Shown here piece by piece: positions 6,436-13,013 of a DNA stretch of 13,837 nt. This DNA comes from Nitrososphaeraceae archaeon. Its GTDB lineage: Archaea > Thermoproteota > Nitrososphaeria > Nitrososphaerales > Nitrososphaeraceae. A model generated the notes under the pieces. The model searched no databases, was not told the origin of the DNA, and saw only the letters and a list, made by a program, of their open reading frames with translations. The stretch is from contig JAICHI010000014.1 in NCBI GenBank assembly GCA_025922735.1, positions 1 through 13,837 on the forward strand. Direction: 5' to 3'. The position numbers were made by a program, and so were the translations under genes. Each line of letters opens with the position of its first letter. Position 1 is the stretch's first letter.

Positions 6436-7080
6436 ATGTACTATGTGCCAATACAGCCCAAGGAATTTGTGCTTCAGTTTGCATCATTTCTGCTCAAGAG
6501 CAACTCTCTGAGGTTTGGAGTGTTCACTCTTGCAAGCGGCAAACAGAGCGCTTACTATATCGACCTGCGGGTGCTGCCTAGCTTTCCGGGATATTTTCGG
6601 CTGGGGATAAGTGCATTAAAAGACATGGTGGCAGAAAAGATAGGCGGGTTTGATACCTTTGCCTCGGTGCCCACCTCTGGGCTTGTGTTTGGCTCTGCCC
6701 TAGCCTATGAAATGAACAAACCCTTCATTTATGTCAGAAAGGAGCCTAAAGCCTACGGCACCAACAAAACGATTGAAGGCTTCTTAGAGCCAGCTTCAAA
6801 AGTTATCATTGTAGATGATGTTGCAACGACCGGTACTTCTGTTAGCAGCGCAGTCGAAATAATGCGAGCTAACGGCGGTATCGTGGAAGATGTGGTGGCA
6901 CTTGTAGACCGGCACGAGGGTGCAGAAGATAAATTAAAAAAGATGGGAGTAAAACTGAGCGCGGTGACAGGGATCAACGACATCGTAAACGCGCTGTACA
7001 AGGCCGGCTTGATAGATGAAAATGCGCTAGAGTCGGTGCTGAAGCAAATGGTTACACAGGGAGAGTATGAAGTAGACTAA
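6436..7080 (+). CDS. pyrE: Orotate phosphoribosyltransferase
   Basis: It joins orotate to PRPP to make orotidine 5'-phosphate, the fifth step of pyrimidine synthesis, in the cytosol. The PRPP-binding signature VIIVDDVATTGTS is at 123-135. FTLASGKQSAYYIDLR at 30-45 is the family's N-terminal substrate segment, and VRKEPKAYGTNKTIEG at 100-115 is the flexible catalytic loop. In the enzymes I know that loop contains K-x-H-G. Here Tyr107 stands where histidine is expected, so the loop deviates from the bacterial pattern. Length, 214 aa, is normal. The ATG at 6436 starts a good alignment to the family, and no other start lies near. It is transcribed away from the LarA-domain gene across a 43-base gap. 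Its stop directly abuts the stop of the TBP gene on the other strand. No other pyrimidine gene is close. Confidence 0.93.
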   Translation: MYYVPIQPKEFVLQFASFLLKSNSLRFGVFTLASGKQSAYYIDLRVLPSFPGYFRLGISALKDMVAEKIGGFDTFASVPTSGLVFGSALAYEMNKPFIYVRKEPKAYGTNKTIEGFLEPASKVIIVDDVATTGTSVSSAVEIMRANGGIVEDVVALVDRHEGAEDKLKKMGVKLSAVTGINDIVNALYKAGLIDENALESVLKQMVTQGEYEVD

Positions 7081-7644
7081 CTAACCCTCATAGATCATTA
7101 GGTTCTTCTCTTCTAAGAGTGTGTGTAGGTTGTGCACGGCGCGGTATACTTCACTTTCTTTCTTGGCACCTGTACACACCAGCTTTCCAGATGCAAACAG
7201 CAGTATGACAGTCTTGGGATCCAGCATCCTGTGAATAAGGCCCGGGAACTGCTCAGGTTCGTACATACTCCGCGGCAGCACTCTTGCTGCAAGCTCCAAG
7301 TGGATCTTGCCTCCAAGGCTCGCTGATGCCACTATATTTTGGATCTCAATCTGGGGCTCATGCTCGAGTGGTATTCCCCCCTTTTTAAGCTTCAAAACAA
7401 CGCTCTTGACCGCCTGAATTGCCATCTTTTCTGACTTGGCGCCTGTGCAGACCATCTTGCCAGAGCTAAATATCAAAGTCGCAGTCTTGGGTGATCTGAG
7501 CCTAAAAACCAAGCCGGGGAACTGATCAGGATGATACTCTACATCTGGAAATATCTGAGTAATGAGGTTGAGGTTGACAGTCTGGTTCACTGTAGCAGAA
7601 GCTACCACATTCTCGATGCTTACAATCGGCTTGGTCTGCGGCAT
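7081..7644 (-). CDS. TATA-binding protein (TBP)
   Basis: The general transcription factor that binds promoter TATA boxes and recruits TFB and RNA polymerase. Its 187 residues form the two imperfect repeats of the TBP saddle, each with a PxQFPGL(V/I) segment, a PKT strand and a (L/I)xF(S/A)SGK(M/L)VCTGAK hairpin. The four DNA-wedging phenylalanines (QFPG and LIF/LLF in both halves) appear intact. The frame could extend 17 codons further to 7695, but that stretch is a translated promoter. A TATATATATA at 7665-7674 lies about 25 bases before the ATG at 7644, and a TBP of about 185 residues is the usual size. An 18-bp palindrome lies between that TATA box and the start, possibly for feedback control. 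A 133-base gap separates it from yjbQ, so it has its own transcript. Confidence 0.96.
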   Translation of the reverse strand: MPQTKPIVSIENVVASATVNQTVNLNLITQIFPDVEYHPDQFPGLVFRLRSPKTATLIFSSGKMVCTGAKSEKMAIQAVKSVVLKLKKGGIPLEHEPQIEIQNIVASASLGGKIHLELAARVLPRSMYEPEQFPGLIHRMLDPKTVILLFASGKLVCTGAKKESEVYRAVHNLHTLLEEKNLMIYEG

Positions 7645-7646
7645 AT

Positions 7647-7664
7647 GCGCCTTTATAAAGGCGC
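7647..7664. promoter_or_regulatory. Perfect 18-bp palindrome in the TBP promoter
   Basis: GCGCCTTTATAAAGGCGC is an exact inverted repeat with no loop. Its centre is a symmetric TATA core, TTTATAAA. It fills the space between the alternating TATA box (7665-7674) and the ATG at 7644, where a bound protein would block polymerase. TBP itself or a dimeric repressor are candidate binders. Confidence 0.55.
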
Positions 7665-7674
7665 TATATATATA
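7665..7674 (-). promoter_or_regulatory. TATA box of the TBP gene
   Basis: Ten bases of alternating TA are centred about 25 bases upstream of the ATG at 7644 on the minus strand. This placement fixes the start at 7644 and predicts a leaderless mRNA. Confidence 0.65.
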
Positions 7675-7777
7675 CCTGCTTGCTACAATTTTCAAGTAAA
7701 AAATGAGGGCTCAAGTATATGAATGAAATTTGTGAATTTTAGCTTCAAAGAAGAGTAAGTTTCCTATCTGCTAGTGG

Positions 7778-8194
7778 CTATTCGCCGATTATCTTTACTA
7801 ATACTCGCTTTTGTCGCTGGCCGTCAAACTCCCCATAGAAGATCTGCTCCCACGGCCCAAAATCAAGCTTGCCCTTTGTTACCGCTGCTACCACCTCGCG
7901 CCCCATTATCTGTCGCTTCAGATGAGCATCAGCGTTATCCTCGCCTGTGCGATTGTGCAGGTAGTCTTCCGGGGAATAGGGCACAAGCTTCTCAAGCCAT
8001 CTATCAAAATCCCGGTGCAAGCCACTTTCGTCATCGTTGATAAAGACGCTAGCAGAGATGTGCATTGCATTGACAAGACAGAGGCCCTCTTTGATGTCGC
8101 TTTCTGTCACTATCTTTGCAACCTGTGGTGTGATATTGATAAATGCGCGCCTAGTTGACGTGTTAAATATAAGGTATTCGGTCTTGGACTTCAT
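7778..8194 (-). CDS. yjbQ: YjbQ/UPF0047 family protein
   Basis: A 138-residue single-domain protein of the YjbQ family. Bacterial members have weak thiamin-phosphate-synthase activity, but the real role is unsettled. Family marks are His45 in [16 protein letters not shown], the segment [15 protein letters not shown] at about 80-94 with several conserved polar residues, and [20 protein letters not shown] near the C-terminus, where the usual GTWQ core reads GPWEQ. The ATG at 8194 overlaps the TGA of the signal peptidase gene by four bases (ATGA), so the two are co-transcribed and probably translationally coupled. It has no promoter of its own. Pairing with a signal peptidase gives no clear functional link and may reflect only compact packing. 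Confidence 0.88.
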   Translation of the reverse strand: MKSKTEYLIFNTSTRRAFINITPQVAKIVTESDIKEGLCLVNAMHISASVFINDDESGLHRDFDRWLEKLVPYSPEDYLHNRTGEDNADAHLKRQIMGREVVAAVTKGKLDFGPWEQIFYGEFDGQRQKRVLVKIIGE

Positions 8195-8757
8195 GTAGGC
8201 GGCTTGTCGGAAGTGTCGGCTGCAGCAGGTGGTGCATCCTTGTCGCTTTTGTTCTTTTTGCCAAGCCTGTTGAAGAACAAGATCGCAAGGATGATCGCAA
8301 TTATGATATAGTTGACAGGTGGACTGATCACTTTTGTTATTAGACCGATGCCGGGTATAACATAGATCACTTTGCCAATGTAATCGTCTTGCTTAATCGG
8401 GTAGTCGGTACCCGGTATTGATGCAGGATTGGCGTCTCCCCTTGTCCTAACCATCCTTTCGCCGTCGCCGTCCGCATCGATATCAACGATACGGTGGACT
8501 ATGACTCTGTCACCACCTTCAGGCCTGTTGAATACGATGATGTCGCCTATCGTGAGGTCCTCCCAAGACCCACCATCTCTCACAATAAGAACATCATTGA
8601 CATTGAGCACAGGCTCCATGCTGCCGCTTGAAACAACGTAAAACGGGTTAGCCCCAAACGCAAACCAAATGCCTAGCCAGACTACAAGAACGCCGATGCC
8701 AATGATTATAACATCCTTGATAGCAACGGGCAGCCTAGACTTATCCTTATCTAGCAA
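8191..8757 (-). CDS. Signal peptidase I, archaeal Ser/His type
   Basis: A membrane-bound protease that removes signal peptides from exported proteins on the outer face of the cytoplasmic membrane. Residues 14-34 form the N-terminal membrane anchor. SSGSMEP at 43-49 contains the nucleophile Ser46. RVIVHRI contains His88, which replaces the bacterial lysine as in archaeal and ER enzymes. TRGDAN at 105-110 holds the conserved Asp108. A second hydrophobic segment at about 148-166 is followed by a lysine-rich, then Ala/Pro/Asp-rich tail. The 188-aa length is normal for archaea. The start is TTG at 8757: an in-frame stop lies just upstream, and a minus-strand AGTTTATC sits about 31 bases before it. 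It is the first gene of a pair with yjbQ. Confidence 0.93.
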   Translation of the reverse strand: MLDKDKSRLPVAIKDVIIIGIGVLVVWLGIWFAFGANPFYVVSSGSMEPVLNVNDVLIVRDGGSWEDLTIGDIIVFNRPEGGDRVIVHRIVDIDADGDGERMVRTRGDANPASIPGTDYPIKQDDYIGKVIYVIPGIGLITKVISPPVNYIIIAIILAILFFNRLGKKNKSDKDAPPAAADTSDKPPT

Positions 8758-8784
8758 TGGAGGAAGTAATCATGTCATTCGTTA

Positions 8785-8792
8785 GATAAACT
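8785..8792 (-). promoter_or_regulatory. TATA-like element of the signal peptidase gene
   Basis: The minus strand reads AGTTTATC about 31 bases before the TTG at 8757, just inside the gap after the 97-aa gene. It implies that signal peptidase and yjbQ form their own transcription unit with a leader of only a few bases. Confidence 0.4.
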
Positions 8793-8799
8793 TTTCACT

Positions 8800-9093
8800 C
8801 TAACGCATATCAAATTCTTCCATTATCGACATACGAAGACGTGGCATCTCAGACATCATTATCGACAAAATGTCTATGATTTCATCCTTGTCTGGCTGCC
8901 TCGCATTCCTATTCTGAAATTGCGCGATAAAATTACCCATAACCATGCCAGAGAGAAGGCCGTATGCAAAATCCTCGATGTTGCCCTGATTTGGCACCAT
9001 CCTGCGCGCAAGCCCTATTGGCATCTTTGGATCGCGGGCAGCCGCCTTGATAAGCGATTCCAGCTCCTTCCTGTCGCTGTCTGTCAGACCCAT
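8800..9093 (-). CDS. Conserved-looking unknown protein, 97 aa
   Basis: I do not recognise a family. The product appears soluble and mostly helical, with no cysteine pair, signal peptide or membrane segment. Notable features are a Met-rich second half (GLLSGMVMGNF, then SIMMSEMPRLRMSIMEEFDM) and an amphipathic N-terminal helix (DSDRKELESLIKAAARD). A good TATA element on the minus strand (9115-9126) lies 27 bases before the ATG, supporting a real gene and this start. It is divergent from nop5 across 73 bases and followed by the separately promoted signal peptidase gene. A small adaptor or regulatory protein is possible, but nothing in the sequence shows this. Confidence 0.7.
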   Translation of the reverse strand: MGLTDSDRKELESLIKAAARDPKMPIGLARRMVPNQGNIEDFAYGLLSGMVMGNFIAQFQNRNARQPDKDEIIDILSIMMSEMPRLRMSIMEEFDMR

Positions 9094-9114
9094 TAGTAGG
9101 TATCACTATGCATG

Positions 9115-9126
9115 TTTATTTAATAA
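9115..9126 (-). promoter_or_regulatory. TATA box of the 97-aa gene
   Basis: The minus strand reads TTATTAAATAAA, centred about 27 bases before the ATG at 9093. It stands back to back with the nop5 TATA box in the same 73-base divergent spacer, so each gene has its own element. Confidence 0.6.
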
Positions 9127-9134
9127 TGCTAACA

Positions 9135-9144
9135 TTTTTTATTA
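9135..9144 (+). promoter_or_regulatory. TATA box of the nop5-fibrillarin operon
   Basis: TTTTTTATTA is centred about 27 bases before the ATG at 9167 and predicts a leaderless nop5 mRNA. Fibrillarin shows no element of its own. Confidence 0.55.
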
Positions 9145-9166
9145 GCTAATTGTTGTAGGTCCTTAA

Positions 9167-10456
9167 ATGGAAAATAGCACCTGCTCGGTAGTTCTGCTGG
9201 AACTTGGTATGGCAGCATTTGACCGAGGTGGCAGCCTCGTAGTATCAAAAAAGTTCGATAATGCAATCAGGTCTTATAGGCTGCTCAAGAGCGGAGTGAA
9301 CCTTGATGAAATTAGATCGTTTATTGAAAAATTGCGTGCATTTGAGCCTGTATCAACAAATGATGCAAGCATAGTCTCCGTATTACGACAGGCCGGCTTG
9401 AATAGTCAGCTGATGTCAGAGGATCAGCAGCAGTATATCCAAAACAGCAAGCCCACTCTTATAGTAAAGGCCGGCTTTGCCAACAATGAGCAAGATGCAA
9501 TGCAGGCCCTGCGGGAATTTGCCATACACCTTTCATCGTCAAGAGTAAAGGAAGCATCAGAGAAGCTCGATCTTCACATCATCCAGTCAATCAATGCACT
9601 AGATGAGCTTGACAAAATAATCAACACGGTGGGCGCAAGGATGAGGGAGTGGTACGGGCTGCACTTTCCAGAGCTTGACAATCTTGTCTCAAGCCTTGTT
9701 GTATACGCTGAGATAGTGAGCAGAGCTGGTTTGCGGGAGAATATCGTTGTAGAAATTTTACAAAGCATCGGCTTGCAGGACAGAAAGGTTGAAGTTGTAC
9801 TTGACGCTGCAAGGCGCAGCAAAGGTGGCGACATGACGCCGGAAAACCTTGCAATCGTCAAGCGGCTTGCAGATGAGGTCATTGCGCAGTCGGATCTGCG
9901 CAGGGTGCTTGCAGACCACATTGAAGCCGCAATGGAAACCGTGGCTCCGAATGTAAAAGAATTACTAACCGCGGCAGTGGGTGCAAGGATAATCTCGAAG
10001 GCCGGCAGTTTGGCCCGACTTGCAAGATTGCCGGCGAGTACAATTCAGATACTGGGTGCAGAAAAGGCACTGTTCCGTGCTCTTAAGACCGGAGCCAGGC
10101 CGCCGAAGCATGGGTTGCTGTTCCAGCATCCTCTCATTCATTCTGCGCCCAAGTGGCAGCGAGGTAAGATAGCAAGAGCCGTTGCGTCCAAGGTCGCAAT
10201 AGCTGCAAGGATCGACTATTACCGCCACAACGGCAAGGACAGCACCGTTTATGGTAAACTAAAAATTCGCATCAATGAAATACAAGAGAAATACCGGGAG
10301 CCAATGCCGGAGAAGGAGCGGGACAGGAAATACAAGGAGCACATCCAGCGTCAGCAGCAGTATAGAGCGGGGGGCCGTGATGTGGCAAGAGATAAACATG
10401 ATAAGAGAAGGAATAAGGACAGAAGAAAGAGATTTGGAAAGCGACGACGCTATTAG
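9167..10456 (+). CDS. Nop5 (Nop56/58) C/D-box RNP scaffold
   Basis: The scaffold of the C/D-box guide RNP. It binds L7Ae-bound guide RNA through its C-terminal Nop domain, binds fibrillarin through the N-terminal domain, and dimerises by a central coiled coil. Visible: N-terminal domain to about residue 120, helical coiled-coil region about 125-240, and the Nop domain with GARIISKAGSLARLARLP from 272 and GARPPKHGLLFQHPLIH at 309-325, followed by the WQRGKIARA stretch. From about residue 378 comes a highly basic, low-complexity tail ending RKRFGKRRRY, likely an RNA-binding extension. Length 429 aa is on the long side because of it. The ATG at 9167 has a TATA box 27 bases before it. The end of the gene overlaps the start of fibrillarin. 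Confidence 0.95.
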   Translation: MENSTCSVVLLELGMAAFDRGGSLVVSKKFDNAIRSYRLLKSGVNLDEIRSFIEKLRAFEPVSTNDASIVSVLRQAGLNSQLMSEDQQQYIQNSKPTLIVKAGFANNEQDAMQALREFAIHLSSSRVKEASEKLDLHIIQSINALDELDKIINTVGARMREWYGLHFPELDNLVSSLVVYAEIVSRAGLRENIVVEILQSIGLQDRKVEVVLDAARRSKGGDMTPENLAIVKRLADEVIAQSDLRRVLADHIEAAMETVAPNVKELLTAAVGARIISKAGSLARLARLPASTIQILGAEKALFRALKTGARPPKHGLLFQHPLIHSAPKWQRGKIARAVASKVAIAARIDYYRHNGKDSTVYGKLKIRINEIQEKYREPMPEKERDRKYKEHIQRQQQYRAGGRDVARDKHDKRRNKDRRKRFGKRRRY

Positions 10457-11108
10457 ATGGATTTCGATAAATGGCGAGAAGAATGTCTCCACCCTCAACC
10501 TAGTAAAGGGAAACAATGTCTATGGAGAAAAGCTAGTGAAATATGAGGGCGAGGAATACAGGATTTGGGATCCTTTTAGAAGCAAGCTTGCAGCTGCCCT
10601 CAAAAAGGGAATGAAAAATATGCCAATAAAGAATGGTAGCAAAGTACTGTACCTTGGTGCGTCTACCGGGACAACTGTGAGCCACATATCTGATATCGTT
10701 GGTCTATCCGGCCTAGTATTTGCAGTTGAGCCGGCGACAAGGGTTGCAAGGGAACTTATTGAAAATGTTGCTTCAAAGCGCAAGAATGTGCTCCCAATAC
10801 TTGAAGATGCAAGAAAACCCCACTCATATTTTGCAGTATTCGGCAAAATAGATGTCATCTACTGCGACATTGCGCAGCCTGACCAAACAGACATTGCGAT
10901 AGCAAATTGCTCGATGTATTTGAAGACAGGAGGTATAATGCTGTTGGTAGTCAAGACAAGGAGCATCGATGTGACAATGGATCCACGAGTGGTAGTGGCA
11001 CAGGAGGCAACTAAGCTGAAAGAGACTGGTTTTAGGATAGATCAGATAATTAACCTCGAGCCTTTTGACAGGGATCACGGCATGATATATTGCATCTACA
11101 AGTCTTAG
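10434..11108 (+). CDS. Fibrillarin, 2'-O-methyltransferase of the C/D RNP
   Basis: The catalytic subunit that methylates ribose 2'-OH in rRNA and tRNA at sites chosen by C/D guide RNAs. Strong family marks: NVYGEKLVKYEGEEYRIWDP and RSKLAAALKKG near the N-terminus, the SAM loop YLGASTGTT (glycine at about residue 75), AVEPATR, CDIAQPDQTDI and VVKTRSID. The open frame extends back to 10275, but that part lies over the nop5 tail. Family members begin only some 4-12 residues before the WISIN-like strand, which favours TTG 10434 (224 aa, 23 bases inside nop5). ATG 10398 (236 aa) and ATG 10380 (242 aa) are alternatives. It needs Nop5 and L7Ae to work; L7Ae is not in this window. Its stop overlaps that of convergent RNase HII. 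Confidence 0.9.
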   Translation: MESDDAIRWISINGEKNVSTLNLVKGNNVYGEKLVKYEGEEYRIWDPFRSKLAAALKKGMKNMPIKNGSKVLYLGASTGTTVSHISDIVGLSGLVFAVEPATRVARELIENVASKRKNVLPILEDARKPHSYFAVFGKIDVIYCDIAQPDQTDIAIANCSMYLKTGGIMLLVVKTRSIDVTMDPRVVVAQEATKLKETGFRIDQIINLEPFDRDHGMIYCIYKS

Positions 11109-11767
11109 GGCTTGCAGTGGGTTATCTCGTCAAGCATTATTCGAAGAGGCTTCCACGACTTTCTTGTAAACTCCGGAGCAGAGCCATTCTTAGCTACCCA
11201 GTCTCGGATAAAGCGCATTGTGCGCTCATCCGAAGGGTAGCCGCTGCCTATGCTTCCATACCTGCTGCGTATTTGCTGGATCTCCTGGTCTCTTGTTATC
11301 TTGGCAATTATCGATGCAGCCGAAACGACCATATTAATCACATCTGCATGGTGCATCGAATATAACTTTGGCTTGCATGTGAGGTGGCATTCCATGTATT
11401 CTCTGTATCTCTGCGGGTTGACATCACAGCAGTCAACATAGACTTCCTCCGCCCCAATAGTGTTGATCACACTGGCCATAACTTTTGCTTCAAGCCTGTT
11501 GAGTCCCCTGTGTAATACGCTGCCATCTACTTCGATAGGGTCTACCTTATGGATGCAAACAGAGTCGATGACCTTCATTATCTCGCCAAAAAGTCTGGCG
11601 CGCGCTTTGGGGCTCAGAGCCTTGGAGTCCCTGATGCCCATACCGCGCAAAAGAGTAATCTTTGACTCTCGGATACCGATCCCTGCAACAACAAGGGGTC
11701 CAACTATGGAGCCGCGGCCTGCTTCGTCAACGCCACCAACCAGAATGTTGTTGCCCTGCCATAACAA
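11105..11767 (-). CDS. rnhB: Ribonuclease HII
   Basis: It cuts the RNA strand of RNA-DNA hybrids and nicks at single ribonucleotides in DNA, so it helps remove primers and misinserted ribonucleotides. The four metal-binding acids are visible: Asp14 and Glu15 in GGVDEAGRG, Asp112 in VYVDCCDV, and Asp142 in HHADVINMV. IRDSKALSPKAR at 45-56 is the family's DSK motif, and VSAASIIAKITRD follows the last acid. Length, 220 aa, is normal for the archaeal type. The TTG at 11767 lies eight codons before the conserved GGVDEAGRG. A minus-strand TATA element at 11797-11806 lies about 34 bases before it, leaving a leader of a few bases. Its stop overlaps the fibrillarin stop by four bases. It is divergent from trm1 across 112 bases. 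Confidence 0.96.
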   Translation of the reverse strand: MLWQGNNILVGGVDEAGRGSIVGPLVVAGIGIRESKITLLRGMGIRDSKALSPKARARLFGEIMKVIDSVCIHKVDPIEVDGSVLHRGLNRLEAKVMASVINTIGAEEVYVDCCDVNPQRYREYMECHLTCKPKLYSMHHADVINMVVSAASIIAKITRDQEIQQIRSRYGSIGSGYPSDERTMRFIRDWVAKNGSAPEFTRKSWKPLRIMLDEITHCKP

Positions 11768-11796
11768 AATTGTCGATTGGTATACTCATTTGTGGG

Positions 11797-11806
11797 TATT
11801 TATATT
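11797..11806 (-). promoter_or_regulatory. TATA box of the RNase HII gene
   Basis: The minus strand reads AATATAAATA, centred about 34 bases before the TTG at 11767, so transcription should start about seven bases before the start codon. Confidence 0.5.
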
Positions 11807-11847
11807 GTTACTTGTGCTTATAAGATAAGAATGAATCTATTCTGCTG

Positions 11848-11856
11848 TTATAAATA
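11848..11856 (+). promoter_or_regulatory. TATA box of trm1
   Basis: TTATAAATA is centred 28 bases before the GTG at 11880, fixing that start against the overlapping ATG at 11878 in another frame. It lies inside a loose inverted repeat, TCTGCT at 11841-11846 and AGCAGA at 11866-11871. Confidence 0.6.
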
Positions 11857-11879
11857 GCGTGTTATAGCAGAGCTGTGAT

Positions 11880-13013
11880 GTGGCAGAATTTGTCAGGACA
11901 GTTGAGGGTAGAACGATACTTATCGTCCCAAAGTCCTCGCTTACCGCCAAAGTTCCCTCGAAGATGCCTGCCTTCTTCAACCCTGCTGCCAAGCTTAACC
12001 GCGACCTCTCAATTCTTGCCTACAGTGCTTTTGCAGCATCATCTGGAAAAAAGACATTTGCTGATTCGTTCACGGGCATTGGGGCACGCGCTCTTAGAGT
12101 TGCAGTCGAGGTTCCAGAAGTAGAACAGGTTTACTGCAATGATATCAACTGTGTTGCGATAGAAGCTGCTAAAGATGCCGCTAGGCTTAATTCTGTAACC
12201 GGCCGGTGCCATTTCTCGATTGACGAGGTATGCAAGTTCCTTCTAAAAGGCGACAACGAGGGTAGCCGATATTCCATAGTTGACCTAGATCCTTTCGGCA
12301 CTCCCGCTAGGCATGTAGACTGCGTACTGCGATCTGTGCTCGACGGCGGGCTTGTCTCGATAACTGCGACAGACACCGCTGTCTTGTGGGGAATTTATCC
12401 TAAAGTGTGTCTACGTCGCTACTATGGCAGGCCGCTCAACAATAGCTATGGCAATGAAACTGCAATCCGGCTGCTACTCTCACTCATCGCCTTGACTGCC
12501 TCAAGGCTTGAACTTGCGATCAAGCCAGTATTTGTACATGCCACGAAGCACTACCTTCGCATATACGCAAAGATATCAGTCAGCAGTAGTCAAGCAAATG
12601 ACGTTTATAACAGCATCGGCTACATAATGCACTGCTTCCAGTGTGGTCATCGTTTCAATACCAAAGAATATGGAAAAGGTAAATGCGAGATGTGCAACAC
12701 CAGCTTGGCTGTCGGAGGTCAGCTGTGGACAGGGTCACTACACGACAAAGAATTTGTCAAGAAAATGTTAGAGCAAGACCCCGATAGACAGTGCAAAAAG
12801 GTACTCGAAGCGGCGGTGGAAGAAGCAAGCGAAATACCGTATTATTTCCGGGCTGACGAAATTTCATCAAAGCTCAAATCAAACACACATACAGTGCAAA
12901 GGATAATTGAAAAGCTACACGCCGCCGGCTTTGTCGCATCAAAGACTGCATTGAATACTAGCGCATTCAAGACAGATGCAAGGATCGACTCGATTCTTGA
13001 TGTCCTGAGCTAG
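11880..13013 (+). CDS. trm1: tRNA (guanine-26) dimethyltransferase Trm1
   Basis: It uses SAM to make N2,N2-dimethylguanosine at position 26 of many tRNAs, at the hinge between D and anticodon stems. Marks along the 377-aa chain: FFNPAAKLNRDLS at about 32-44, the SAM loop FTGIGARALR from residue 64, DLDPFGTP at 135-142 (the family's DPFG catalytic motif) and YYGRPLNNSYGNE. A zinc ribbon has CFQC at 252-255 and CEMC at 269-272, and a C-terminal domain resembling a winged helix (SSKLKSNTHTVQRIIEKLHAAGF) follows. The GTG at 11880 has a TATA box 28 bases before it, so the mRNA appears leaderless with a GTG start. The stop codon lies in a CTAG shared with the stop of the convergent gene. Confidence 0.95.
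   Translation: MAEFVRTVEGRTILIVPKSSLTAKVPSKMPAFFNPAAKLNRDLSILAYSAFAASSGKKTFADSFTGIGARALRVAVEVPEVEQVYCNDINCVAIEAAKDAARLNSVTGRCHFSIDEVCKFLLKGDNEGSRYSIVDLDPFGTPARHVDCVLRSVLDGGLVSITATDTAVLWGIYPKVCLRRYYGRPLNNSYGNETAIRLLLSLIALTASRLELAIKPVFVHATKHYLRIYAKISVSSSQANDVYNSIGYIMHCFQCGHRFNTKEYGKGKCEMCNTSLAVGGQLWTGSLHDKEFVKKMLEQDPDRQCKKVLEAAVEEASEIPYYFRADEISSKLKSNTHTVQRIIEKLHAAGFVASKTALNTSAFKTDARIDSILDVLS

Noticed and set aside
7645..7695. Seventeen-codon N-terminal extension of TBP
   Set aside because: It would translate the TATA box and palindrome; normal TBP length and TATA spacing support the ATG at 7644.
10275..10433. N-terminal extension of fibrillarin inside nop5
   Set aside because: The extension is a second reading of the basic Nop5 tail and has no counterpart in fibrillarins.
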